From NCBI RefSeq assembly GCF_000424685.1, contig NZ_AUKJ01000016.1, forward strand, positions 124,001 to 188,000: a stretch of DNA of 64,000 nucleotides, given 5' to 3'. Source of the DNA: Methylococcus capsulatus str. Texas = ATCC 19069 (lineage in GTDB: Bacteria; Pseudomonadota; Gammaproteobacteria; Methylococcales; Methylococcaceae). Positions within the stretch are counted from its first letter, which is position 1. Every line of letters begins with the position of its first letter. Position numbers and translations under genes: made by a program. Below, one piece after another: positions 16,501 to 25,400 of this stretch. Below the pieces are notes generated by a model. The model searched no databases and was not told the origin of the DNA. It worked only from the letters and a program-made list of their open reading frames with translations.

Positions 16501-19500
16501 TCTCGATGGCGCCGGCGTTGGCCATGTAGGCGTCGGTGTCGGTTTTCCAGGCCGCGATGTCGGTACTGCCGATGGTGCCGCTGTGATCGTAGATACGGAC
16601 GGCTTCCACCGTGGTTTCCCGGGCCCCGGTCACGGACGATCCGAGGTTCCCCGAGACGGCGACGTCCTGCCCCGTGCGCAGCGCGCGCAGGTTCACGGTT
16701 CCGTTGGCGGAACCGTCCGTCGCGCTCACGTCGATTCGGGCGCCCGATGCCACGGTGATCCCGCCCTGCGGACCCTGATCCATGGACTCCAGCGCGATCC
16801 GGCCGCCCTGGCTGGTACTGCCGTGCGCTTCCAGGTCGGCGCCCGCAGCCAGGGTCAGGCCGCCGCCGGCCTTGAGGTCCAGGCTGGCGTTGTCGCCTTG
16901 GGCTTTCAGGCTGCCGTCGATCCGGACCGAGCCCTGGTCGGCCGCGAGTTCGATGGTGCGGGCCGCCAGGGTATCGCCGGTATTCAGGTGCAGGTCACCG
17001 GTGCGCGCCCTCAGGCTGATGCCGTCGCTGAATCCGGCCGACGCCAGCTTCCCGGCCATTCCGCCGACGTCGCCCCCGTTTTCCAGGGTATGGACATCGA
17101 GACCGAAACGGCCGCCGCGTTCCGTGCCCCGGGCGTCGATGCTGCCGTCGAAGCGGAATCCGCCCGCTGCCGCCGACACCTGCAGCTCGCCGCCCTTGCT
17201 GCCGTTGAGCGCGAGCTGGGCGCCGGATTCCAGCGCGACGCTGCCGGTCCGGCTGGAGAGCTCCACCGCACCGCCGTCGGTTTTGACATTGGCTTTGCCG
17301 ATGCTCACTTCCCGGCCGGAAACGTCGATGTTGGAGCCGGCGGCGAGGACCACGTCGCCTTTCAGGGCATCGAGCTTGACGACGCCGGATTTGAGCGCAA
17401 TCGTCCCGGCATTCCGGATGCTGTCCGCAGTGATCGACAACTGGGCACCGAGTGCGTCGGCGGCGGCCTGAGCGGCGCCGGACGACTGGATGGCGACCGC
17501 GTGGCCGGTGGCGTCGATCCGGGTGTCCGCCCCGCGGTCGCCGGTGACGACGGGGGTTTTGAAGTCGAGATCCGCCGAGGCGGTCAGCGTGCCCGTACCC
17601 GAGCCGACGATGGCCTTGCCGGCTTCGACCGTCACTTTGGAATAGCCCTCGAGTGCATAGGCGCCCCCGCCCAGTTCGACGGTGTCGGCGACCAGGGAGA
17701 GAGTGCCGGTGCCGTTGCCGGTACGGCTGGTGCTCGCAGCGAGCGGATTCTCCAGACGGATGTCTCCGGCCTTGATGCTTGCGGTCTGGCCGGCGTTGTC
17801 GAATCCCAGGAGTCCGCCCGAGCGCAGTACGATCCGCTGCGATGTCAGTTCGACCGGGCCGTACAGGCTGATGTCGCTGCCGCTGTTCAGGCGCAGTTCG
17901 TTCGCATGGAGGGCGTTCAGTGCCGTCTGGCTCAGCGCCAGGCCGTTCTGGAAGCTGGCGTCGGCGCCCAGCCCGATCCGGCTGGCGCCCAGCGATACCG
18001 AGCCGCCCTGGGCCAGGAGTCTACCGGAAAGATCCATGTTGGCCGTGGCATCGACGATCATGGAGTTGGACGTGGCCAGGGTCGCGCCTGCGCCGATACG
18101 GATCGAGCCGCTCTGACCCGAGACACTGCTGCGTTGGAGATCGGCTTGGTCCGACGTCGACACCCGCAGGAAGGCTGCATCGCCGTCGACTTTATAGACC
18201 TTCGGTGTCCCGACGCTCTTGGACGGGCCTTCGGCGGTGATGCCGGAACCCTTGGCGAGGGTGATGTTGTCCTTGGCGGTGAGGATAAATTCGGAGCCCT
18301 TGAGCCGGGCGTTCTGCTCCAGGGAGATGGTCGAGGCATGGGTGTCGACCGTGACGGTACCATCCACGGTGTTGCGCACACCACCGATGGCGATGCTGGA
18401 AACTCCCAGCCCGTTGAGCTTCTCTGCGACCAGCCTGATGGCGCTGCCGCTCGTCTGCCCGGCGTTGCCTTGGGAGACGATGGCAATGTTGGTGGCATCG
18501 ATGTCGAGGCGGCCGCCGCGGCCCTTGGCGCCGGCTTTGGCCGACACCCGGCCATCCAGACCCAGCGCCGTCTCCGCCGAGATGAACAGTGAGCCCGCGT
18601 CGCGCGGCAGATAGGGGAGCGCGGTTTCATCCTTGGCCGCCTTGGCAGAGAAGAATGCGTTGGCGCCGTAAGTCGAATATTCGGCGCGGGTGCGGGCGGC
18701 GCTGCCGGGTTCCACCGCGAAGCCGCTCCAGAGTGCGTCGCGGATGCCCGTGCCGGAAACGGTGCGGTAACCGGCGACGATCGGAGCGCCGTCGGCACGC
18801 TGCAGGTTGAGGCCCGGCACGATGTTGGTGACGTTCTTGTCGGGCGTCACCAGATAGGCGCCGGGGAGCAGCGCATAATGGGCCGGCAGGAGGACGTAAT
18901 AGCCGGCCTTGAGTCCGCCGCCGCCGGAGAGGTAGACGCTGTCGCCGACCTTGAGGCCCGAGGTGGCGGATTCCAGCGGATCGTAGGGCGCGGTCGTGCC
19001 CTTGAAGGAGGGCAGGACGGCGTAGGCTTCCTGGTAGCCCTGGCTGGTGGGGTCGAGCAGATCATAGGAACCGCCTGGTCCCGGCACGAATTCGAAGGCG
19101 AACAAATCGCCGCCGCCCCGGGTGTCGATCACCGAGCCGTTGGCGATGTCGACCTTCGGACCGTCGAGCACCAGTTTCTTTTCCGGCGGCGCGGTGAAGA
19201 CCAGGTTCTGGTCGCCCAGCGGGTAGATCCAGTCCAGCCCGCCCTGGGTGCGTCCGAAAGGAATGATCGCGCCCTTGGCCGAATTGGAGGTGACGCTCCC
19301 GGCGGCCAGTTCGAGACGGTTGGATGCCTGGAAATTCAGCTGGCCGAGCGGTGCTTTCACGGTGCCGCCCTGGACGATGTTCGGAGCCTCCAGCGTCAGT
19401 TTCCCGCCGGCGGAGAGCACCGTTCCCCCTTTCGAGTCGCCTGGCTTGATCGTGAGCGTCCCGTCGCTTGTGCCTCTCACCGCGATCCGGAAGTCGCTCA

Positions 19501-22500
19501 GGGTCGACGGATAGATCTGGTCGGCGGTCAGGGTGAGATCGCCGGCCGCCAGGAACTCGCCCAGGAAGTCCCGCTGCTGCTGGGTGGTGCGCACCCCGAT
19601 CAGCCGCAGGTCGCCGGCGCTTTTGAGGTTGGCGCCGTCGAAGCCCTGGAGGGCGGTGGTGCCGACCAGGTCGATCAGGCCGGCGTTGACTTGCAGGCTG
19701 CCGTTGCCGGCGGTCGGAGCGGCGTTGCCAGGCCGGGTCTGGGTCGAACCCAGCGCGACGTAGGCCGAATCCAGCGACACCTTGCCGGCGGTGGCGCCGG
19801 TGGCGGGCGCGAAGGCCAGCACCGGCGCGTCGAGGACGATGCTGCGCTCGGTGTGCAGGTTGAGGCCGCTGCCCAGTTCGATGCGGCCCGGTGTGCGCAG
19901 CGTCAGTTCGCCGAAGCCGCCGCGTTCGACCTGCCCGGCGCTCAGCACCGCCTGGCCGTAGCGGTTGGAGGCCACGGCCTCGCCCTGAACCGTGGCCGTC
20001 CCCGCGGGTCCGGACTGGTTCAGCGATATCACGCTGGGGACCTTGGGGAAGGGCGTCTGGCCTTGGCCGATCTCGTCGGGTTCGGCCCGGGTGTTCGGAT
20101 TGAGTTCCAGCGACAGTCCGCCGCCCGCGGTGCCGGTTCCGTCACCGGCCCGTCCGTCCAGCTTCCCGTAGAGCTGGATGCCCTCGGCGGCGCGGATCGC
20201 GATGCTGCCGCCGGAGGAGGCGATCTGGCGGCGCTCCTGGGAGATGGCGCCGTTCGGTCCCCTGACCGGTACGTCCAGGCGTCCCTGGGTCCCGGAGACG
20301 GAGAGTTCCGAGCCCTCGTCCGCGACGACGAAGCCGCGGTCGGCGTGCAGGGTGATGGTTCCGCCGTCCAGCACCTTGCCGGTCACGTGGTCCGGCCGGT
20401 CGCTGTAGAGCAGGGCGGTGCCGGACACGTCCACCTTCGCGCCGGAACCGATCCAGATGCCCTGGTCCGCCTTGAAGCCGGGGTCGGTGCCGGCCGGCGG
20501 CGTGACGGTCATCGCCACGTCGCCGCCGGCGGCTTCGAGGGTTCCGTTCATGAAGATGCTGGAATCCGATTGCAGCGAAATCTTGCCGCCGGCATCGGTA
20601 TGGATCACCGCGCCGTCGCCGATGCGCACAGCAGCGTCCTTTCCGCCTTGCCCGACCTTTTGGGCCAGCACCAGATCGAGCTCTCCCGCTTGGCGGGACA
20701 GTTCGGGAAGCAGCTCGACCTGCGCGAAGTCGCGGAAGTTCGAGCCGCTGACGCGGCGGACGGCCGTCGGATCGATGACCCGGTTCTGGACGCTGAGTTG
20801 GATACGGGTTCCGTCGCTGACGGTGACCCCGCTCTTGTTGGAGCCTACGGAGTAATGCGCAAACCCTCCCTGGCCGAAGAAATCCGGGGTGAGGACCAGC
20901 GGGTCGGCGCCCTTGGCAGTCCCGACGTCCGTGGCGTTGCCCAGGATCACCTGGTCGGAGACGAGACTGAGCGACCCGCCCTTGCCGCCGGCGAAGGCAT
21001 AGCCTTCGAGCGTGCCTTTCAGTTTGAGGTCCGAGCCGTCGACGGCCGCGGCTTCCAGGCTGATGCTCCCGGCGTCGCCGGCTTTGATGCTGTCTTTGCC
21101 GGTGCGCCGCGCTCCGCCGCTGACGTCGATGCGGCTGCCGGCGGCGAGACTGACGTCACCTTCGGCCTTCGCCGAAACGGTACCGCCGTTCACCAGCACG
21201 CGGCTGCGGTCCTGCCCGGCGTGGCCGGTAGCGTCGGCCGGACGGTCGTTGATCCACTGGCCGCTGACGTCGATGGTGGCGCCTGCGCCCAGGTCGATGG
21301 CACCGGACAGCTTGCCCTGGGTGGCGCTGGTGAGCCGGGTCGAGAGATCGACTTCGCCGGCGTGGGCCGTGATCGTTCCGTCGACCTTGATTTCGCCGCC
21401 GGTGAGCGCGAGGCTGCCTCCGTCGGTCATGGCGAGGTTCTCGCCGGAGCGGATGGCGACCTTGCCGTTGGTCTTGATATCGGCGTACATGATGCCGGAG
21501 TCGCGCAGCTTGTTGCCGGACAGCACCAGGGCGGCCGGCTGGCCGGGCTTCTCGGGATCTTGGGGAAACGGCTGGTCTTTGCCGATGCCCAGAGATCCCG
21601 AGGCGCTGCCGAAGATCACGGACTGGGTACTGTCGGGGCTGCGCGCCAGGTCGATCTTGAGGGTTCCGCCGGCGGGCTGGGTTCCCGCCTCACGCTGGTG
21701 CAGACCGGCGGTCGCGGCGCCGCGCATCTCGGCCTCCAGCGCCAGCGCCGCCGCCTTGATGTCGAGCGTGCCAGCGGCCTTGCCCTCCACATAGCCCTGT
21801 TCATAGCGCCCCAGGTTCCTGGGGCCGATGATGTCCCAGGTCTTGGTGACGTTCCAGACCTTGAACTTCTGGGTGACCTGGCCGAAGATGCCGGCATAGG
21901 TCTGATTCGGATCGGCGCTGCCGATGTCCACCGTCTTGCCGTCCGGCGTCAGCAACTGGGTGGTGTCGATGTAGCCGGAGCGGTAGGCCACCGAACCGCC
22001 GGAGAAGTCCAGCAGCGCGCCCCGCTGGAGGATGGCGTCGCCTTCCGATGTGAGTTTGATGGTACCGCCGGCGGTGCTGCGTTCGGCCACGGTGCGGGCG
22101 ATGCGCTCCAGTTCGCCCGAGATGTCGGCGATCGGCGTGCCCTTGCGGATGTCGACCCGTATTTTCTTTCCATACAGTACGCCGTGGCGTTGCAGCGGCG
22201 AGTCCCGCAGTTCATTGCTGCGCAGTTCGACCGTCACCACGTTGCGTTCCATCGGCACGCTGACGTCCTTGATGCCCGATACGTCGATCGTCGCGCCCTT
22301 GTCCACATAGACGCGGGCGTCGTTCTTGACGTTGTCGAGGCCGGGGTTGGCGGGGTTTTCGGTGGCCGTCACCGTGACCTTGCCCGAGCGGGACACCAGT
22401 TGCGCACCGTTCTCGATCCGGACCTGGTGTCCCATGATTTCCACCCAGGAAGCATCCTGCGCCTGGCCGTCCACGGCGGTGGCCGGGTCGTTCAGGTCCG

Positions 22501-23581
22501 GATTCGCCGAAGTCTTGCTGCCCCCTTTCAGTGTCACCGTGGCCCGGGTGCCGAGGCCGTCGTCCAGGGGGGCGCTGCGTTTGGTGCGGTTCGCCTGCAA
22601 CAGCCAGGCATCGCCCTCACGCCGCACGCTGGCACCTTCCCGTGCCAGCAGCCGCACCGAGCCGTTGACGCGAACCGAGGTGGTCGCCGACACCCGGCCC
22701 TGCTGGTTGACGGCGAATCCCATCAGCGTCACGTTGCCGCGCTCCGCCAGTGCCCTGCCGATGTTCGCGACTTCGCCGCCGGTCCCGACTTCGACCAGAA
22801 GGCCGCGCAGGGTGGAGTCTTTGCCGGCTTCCTGCAGATAGACCTTGTCGGTGGCGGCGATGAGGAGAATCTGGCCGTCCGGCGAGGAGAGATCGCCCTT
22901 GTTCACCACGGAAGGAGCGGCGGCGATGATGCGGCCGGAATTGGCGGTCTTGACGGAGGAGCCTTCGGCGAACTCGATGCCGATCTTGACGCGATTCCCC
23001 TTCTCGTCAAGGACGAACTGGCCTTGATCGTCGACCCGGTAGACTTTGCCATCGCCCACCAGCGCAGCCCGTCCGTCCTGGTCCAGGACCTTGGTGATAC
23101 CGCGCTGGAAGGTATCGTCGGTGATGTTCAGCGTGCTGACCAGCAGGGTGTTGACGTCCACCTGCGAGCCTTTGCCGAACAGGAATCCGTTCTGGTTGAG
23201 CAGGTAAACCTGGCCGTTGGCGGAAAGCCTGCCGAAGATGCGGCTGGGATCGTTCTGGTAGATGCGGTTGAGGGCGATGGACGAGGCCGAGGGCTGCTTG
23301 AACTGCACCGTGTTTCCGGCGCCGATGTCGAAGCTCTTCCAGTTCAGGATGGCGCGGTCCGAGTGCTGATTGATCGTCATCAGGTTGCCGGCGACCGACT
23401 GGTCGGCGCTGCCGCTCGACACGAAGACACCGGCAGGCACCGGCAGGCTTCCCGCATGCGCGGCGCCGCCGGCCAGGAAGGCGCCGGCCAGTACGGTACG
23501 GACGGAGGCGGCGAGCGGTTTGAGGCCGAGGTCGGCGGGGGGAAGATGGGCTTTGCGGTTTGCAGCTTCGCGGGTCGTCAT
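13532..23581 (-). CDS. Filamentous haemagglutinin-family exoprotein (TpsA)
   Basis: This 3349-residue protein is exported by two-partner secretion. A long signal region ends near AAHAG (about residue 43). A TPS domain of roughly 250 residues follows (QHSDRAILNWKSFDIGAGN and VYLLNQNGFLFGKGSQVD are typical). A very long right-handed beta-helix is built of Gly/Asp/Ala repeats such as GSRIDVSGG. From about residue 2500 a DUF3739-like region includes GGDIHISAGRDVIG. The last 15 residues contain two cysteines (ECSTTDIKNGSPGCT). In H. influenzae HMW1 a C-terminal cysteine pair retains the adhesin on TpsB, so surface retention is a reasonable inference. It starts 13 bp after tpsB with a good ribosome site (GGGGAACGAGC-ATG). 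Adhesion or surface matrix is the likely role; no toxin domain is seen. Confidence 0.93.
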   Translation of the reverse strand: MTTREAANRKAHLPPADLGLKPLAASVRTVLAGAFLAGGAAHAGSLPVPAGVFVSSGSADQSVAGNLMTINQHSDRAILNWKSFDIGAGNTVQFKQPSASSIALNRIYQNDPSRIFGRLSANGQVYLLNQNGFLFGKGSQVDVNTLLVSTLNITDDTFQRGITKVLDQDGRAALVGDGKVYRVDDQGQFVLDEKGNRVKIGIEFAEGSSVKTANSGRIIAAAPSVVNKGDLSSPDGQILLIAATDKVYLQEAGKDSTLRGLLVEVGTGGEVANIGRALAERGNVTLMGFAVNQQGRVSATTSVRVNGSVRLLAREGASVRREGDAWLLQANRTKRSAPLDDGLGTRATVTLKGGSKTSANPDLNDPATAVDGQAQDASWVEIMGHQVRIENGAQLVSRSGKVTVTATENPANPGLDNVKNDARVYVDKGATIDVSGIKDVSVPMERNVVTVELRSNELRDSPLQRHGVLYGKKIRVDIRKGTPIADISGELERIARTVAERSTAGGTIKLTSEGDAILQRGALLDFSGGSVAYRSGYIDTTQLLTPDGKTVDIGSADPNQTYAGIFGQVTQKFKVWNVTKTWDIIGPRNLGRYEQGYVEGKAAGTLDIKAAALALEAEMRGAATAGLHQREAGTQPAGGTLKIDLARSPDSTQSVIFGSASGSLGIGKDQPFPQDPEKPGQPAALVLSGNKLRDSGIMYADIKTNGKVAIRSGENLAMTDGGSLALTGGEIKVDGTITAHAGEVDLSTRLTSATQGKLSGAIDLGAGATIDVSGQWINDRPADATGHAGQDRSRVLVNGGTVSAKAEGDVSLAAGSRIDVSGGARRTGKDSIKAGDAGSISLEAAAVDGSDLKLKGTLEGYAFAGGKGGSLSLVSDQVILGNATDVGTAKGADPLVLTPDFFGQGGFAHYSVGSNKSGVTVSDGTRIQLSVQNRVIDPTAVRRVSGSNFRDFAQVELLPELSRQAGELDLVLAQKVGQGGKDAAVRIGDGAVIHTDAGGKISLQSDSSIFMNGTLEAAGGDVAMTVTPPAGTDPGFKADQGIWIGSGAKVDVSGTALLYSDRPDHVTGKVLDGGTITLHADRGFVVADEGSELSVSGTQGRLDVPVRGPNGAISQERRQIASSGGSIAIRAAEGIQLYGKLDGRAGDGTGTAGGGLSLELNPNTRAEPDEIGQGQTPFPKVPSVISLNQSGPAGTATVQGEAVASNRYGQAVLSAGQVERGGFGELTLRTPGRIELGSGLNLHTERSIVLDAPVLAFAPATGATAGKVSLDSAYVALGSTQTRPGNAAPTAGNGSLQVNAGLIDLVGTTALQGFDGANLKSAGDLRLIGVRTTQQQRDFLGEFLAAGDLTLTADQIYPSTLSDFRIAVRGTSDGTLTIKPGDSKGGTVLSAGGKLTLEAPNIVQGGTVKAPLGQLNFQASNRLELAAGSVTSNSAKGAIIPFGRTQGGLDWIYPLGDQNLVFTAPPEKKLVLDGPKVDIANGSVIDTRGGGDLFAFEFVPGPGGSYDLLDPTSQGYQEAYAVLPSFKGTTAPYDPLESATSGLKVGDSVYLSGGGGLKAGYYVLLPAHYALLPGAYLVTPDKNVTNIVPGLNLQRADGAPIVAGYRTVSGTGIRDALWSGFAVEPGSAARTRAEYSTYGANAFFSAKAAKDETALPYLPRDAGSLFISAETALGLDGRVSAKAGAKGRGGRLDIDATNIAIVSQGNAGQTSGSAIRLVAEKLNGLGVSSIAIGGVRNTVDGTVTVDTHASTISLEQNARLKGSEFILTAKDNITLAKGSGITAEGPSKSVGTPKVYKVDGDAAFLRVSTSDQADLQRSSVSGQSGSIRIGAGATLATSNSMIVDATANMDLSGRLLAQGGSVSLGASRIGLGADASFQNGLALSQTALNALHANELRLNSGSDISLYGPVELTSQRIVLRSGGLLGFDNAGQTASIKAGDIRLENPLAASTSRTGNGTGTLSLVADTVELGGGAYALEGYSKVTVEAGKAIVGSGTGTLTASADLDFKTPVVTGDRGADTRIDATGHAVAIQSSGAAQAAADALGAQLSITADSIRNAGTIALKSGVVKLDALKGDVVLAAGSNIDVSGREVSIGKANVKTDGGAVELSSRTGSVALESGAQLALNGSKGGELQVSAAAGGFRFDGSIDARGTERGGRFGLDVHTLENGGDVGGMAGKLASAGFSDGISLRARTGDLHLNTGDTLAARTIELAADQGSVRIDGSLKAQGDNASLDLKAGGGLTLAAGADLEAHGSTSQGGRIALESMDQGPQGGITVASGARIDVSATDGSANGTVNLRALRTGQDVAVSGNLGSSVTGARETTVEAVRIYDHSGTIGSTDIAAWKTDTDAYMANAGAIESRLGLPGGLRAGLEIRSSGDLTLGSAGWDLVDWRYGGRPGVLTLKAAGQLSIDGKLSDGFRDDPNGIDVSGILGPGATVAVKDMLQTGFSWSYRLQAGTDVVVGADVAVRTGTGDIDLDAGRDVVLTNAGSSIYTAGRPTDTQRYGNFKNGFVAFQFYGEYPVDGGDIHISAGRDVIGAKTGQFFDGWLVRTGNWTDGTSHQGETPTAWAVAIGGPVGTSAQQGSFQQNIGALGGGNITVEAGRNVSDLSAVIATTGKQLGTPSKPNDPSDTGFNTNEVQISGGGNLTVRAGGDVLGGTFYTGKGMGEISARGAIKASTTGLGPVLALGDSRFSLNAGQDIELGAAINPTVINSATARNFFFTYSDRSGIALESLAGNVRLQNDIPGMVSAVNNLRSTRNQLSFPGASLSALGVYPASLDVTALQGDIVLERSFTTYPAAQASFNLMAGGNIGSGSVGDNVNVTQSDADPALLPGIAHPTRSWDDASQRLQPFGAANLIHAQVPVHRGDSEAARIYANGNIASVDPLLLVLPKAVDVMAGRDLFDVSLHVQHPDYAMSTITAGRDIRFTSPRNAQGNLVNLTREIRLAGPGQLWVSAGRNIDLGASEGIYTIGNTENRTLPDNGASITVMAGLNGNQARFDKFAEKYDPTSARYRTLLRDYMRRRTGNGRLDYAGAVDAYRALPGDQQHEFLLAILFEEIRTSAAQAAKTGSKSAYDRGFAAIDTLFPQGGDTHYKGNLSLFFSKIHTVDGGDINLLVPGGGVNAGLAVAFAGSKAASDLGIVAQRQGAVNALVNGNFMVNQSRVFAMDGGDITIWSSNGNIDAGRGAKSAIAVPPPRITFDERGNLQVEFPPVVSGSGIRTAASTAPVPGDVFLAAPRGVVDAGEAGIGGTNVAIAATAVLGASNIQVGGTATGVPSTNVSVPVVPAGAAAAAGAATQAAMQSTVSDSEEKSEPKVANSSGLNPLKVELLGFGECSTTDIKNGSPGCT

Positions 23582-23594
23582 GCTCGTTCCCCGA

Positions 23595-25247
23595 TCAGTA
23601 ATCGTAGGCGATGCGGAAATCGACGCGGGTTTCGCCTACCGCGACGCTTTCCGTCCGGGTAAAGGGATAGGACCAGAACAGGGTGCCGTTGAGTTTGCGC
23701 CACAGCTCCATGTTGAATCCGGCGCCGGTGCTGGCCAGACTGAAGTGCTGGGGCTGTCCGGGCAAGGCGTCCTTGACCCAGAGGTAGGCGAGGTCGCCGA
23801 ACACCAGGAACCGGAGCAACCCCATGTTTTCGTAAAGGTACTGGCCGAGATCCGGGCTGTAGAATTCCAGCGAGCCGTTGATGCCATTGTCCCCCAGCCG
23901 TTCGACCTCGTGGTAGCCGCGCACGCTGAACATGCCGCCGGCGCCCATCTGTTCGTTGCTGATCAGGGGCACATTGGTGATCTGGCCGGTCATCCGTACC
24001 TGCAGGGACAGGTCTTCCGGCAGTACCTGCCGGTGTCGGACGTCCCCCTTCAGGTAGACGTAATTGGGGGTCGCGCCGAAGCGGCGGTTTTCGAATTCCT
24101 GATAATCGCCCCAGAACAGGACATGAGTTTCCAGGTTGAGTTGGCTGAACGAACCATCGTCATAGCCGAGGCTGGCGTCGTAGCCGGCCATGAAGGGCGA
24201 GTAGCTGATCGGTGTCATCTGGGTGCCGCTGTCGGACAGGATGGCCTGGCCGAAGTTCTTGTAATCCCAGCCGAGGGTCGCGTAATGCCCGAGTTGCTTG
24301 GTGAGGCGGGGGAGGGGTTTGATCCAGCGTAGCCCGAAGATTTCGCCGTCGCCCACCACGTTGAGGGCGCCGACCGTCGACACGCCGCTCTTGGAATTCA
24401 GGCCGATGCCGTAGAAGACCATGCGGGCGTCGGAATTGAAGATGTCCATGGGCATCACATAGGTGCCCGACCAGACCTGGACGTTGTCGGTGTTTTCCGG
24501 GGATATCTGGAATTGCAGCGAGGCGCTGTGATTCAGCTGCCAGAGGTTGTCGTAGCGCGCCGAAGCGATCAGGCGGGTACGGCTGGTGCCAACGCTGTTG
24601 CGGCCGTTGAACTCCAGCCCCGCGTGCAGGGGCAGCTGGTCGTCCACCGCCAGCTCCACTTCCACCGTCCCGGGGGTATTGCCGGCTCGCATCACGGGCG
24701 TCACCGTGCGGTCCGCATTCTCCGCCGAAAGCTTGCTGAGCTGTTCCTGGGCGGCGGGCAGATTGAGCGGCTGGCCTTCGGCCAGGGCCGGCACCTTTTC
24801 TTTGATATGGCCCAGCGAGAAATACCGTGAGCCGGTCACCTTCAGGCGGTCGACCTTGCCTTCGCTGACCTTGAGGATCACCACGCCCTCGTTGACGTCC
24901 TGTTCGGGGATGTCCACCAGCGCCGCCGAATAGCCGGCGTCGTGGTAAGCCTTTTCCAGGGCTGCGCGCGCGCTTTCGACGTCGCCGATCGACTTGCCCG
25001 GTCCGAGAAAGCCGTAGACGGTCTTTTCGACCACTCTCTGATCCAGCACGGAATTGCCCTCGACCCGGTACTCCCAGACGTCGAACAGCGGCGCCTGTTC
25101 AGCCGCGGCGTCCGGCGGGCTGTCCTTTGCGGCCGGGTTGCCGGTCGGATCGGCATTGGCCGGCGATGCAGCCAAGGCCAGACAGAAGGGGATGCCGGCA
25201 AGGACACCGGTGCGGCTCCGCGGCATTGTTTCTTGCATGCGTTCCAT
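23595..25247 (-). CDS. TpsB outer-membrane transporter (ShlB/FhaC/HecB family)
   Basis: This 550-residue Omp85-superfamily protein secretes the adjacent TpsA. It has a signal peptide ending SPANA and two POTRA domains (about residues 45-125 and 125-205; the first contains YRVEGNSVLDQRVVEKTVYG). A 16-strand barrel follows, with the conserved L6 motif FSVRGYHE near residue 440, and the C-terminus ends in an aromatic residue. It precedes tpsA by 13 bp in the same operon. ATG 25247 is used here, but in-frame ATGs at 25238 and 25226 are possible; 25226 gives the most compact signal peptide (MPRSRTG). Confidence 0.93.
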   Translation of the reverse strand: MERMQETMPRSRTGVLAGIPFCLALAASPANADPTGNPAAKDSPPDAAAEQAPLFDVWEYRVEGNSVLDQRVVEKTVYGFLGPGKSIGDVESARAALEKAYHDAGYSAALVDIPEQDVNEGVVILKVSEGKVDRLKVTGSRYFSLGHIKEKVPALAEGQPLNLPAAQEQLSKLSAENADRTVTPVMRAGNTPGTVEVELAVDDQLPLHAGLEFNGRNSVGTSRTRLIASARYDNLWQLNHSASLQFQISPENTDNVQVWSGTYVMPMDIFNSDARMVFYGIGLNSKSGVSTVGALNVVGDGEIFGLRWIKPLPRLTKQLGHYATLGWDYKNFGQAILSDSGTQMTPISYSPFMAGYDASLGYDDGSFSQLNLETHVLFWGDYQEFENRRFGATPNYVYLKGDVRHRQVLPEDLSLQVRMTGQITNVPLISNEQMGAGGMFSVRGYHEVERLGDNGINGSLEFYSPDLGQYLYENMGLLRFLVFGDLAYLWVKDALPGQPQHFSLASTGAGFNMELWRKLNGTLFWSYPFTRTESVAVGETRVDFRIAYDY

Positions 25248-25310
25248 TCGATACCAGAGAGACGGACTTTGCCTTTATACGGCGTTGCACCTGTATGAAT
25301 ACAAATAGCG

Positions 25311-25344
25311 ATAAAACCGGCGTCCCTTCCGGAACGCCGGTTTA
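25311..25344 (-). terminator. Intrinsic terminator after the PstS-like gene
   Basis: AAACCGGCGT (25314-25323) pairs with ACGCCGGTTT (25334-25343). On the - strand the stem runs into TTTTAT, giving a classic terminator 57 bp after the stop of the 25401 gene and before tpsB. It separates the two transcription units. Confidence 0.7.
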
Positions 25345-25400
25345 TGCCCCCGCAGCGGGGAGAGGCGAGGCCGTGCGCGGCCCCGCCACAGCCCCCTCGA

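Noticed and set aside
18878-23662. 1594-codon open frame on the + strand opposite tpsA
   Set aside because: It mirrors the codon bias of the GC-rich repetitive tpsA gene. It has Gly/Arg/Val-rich composition, no domains and no ribosome site.
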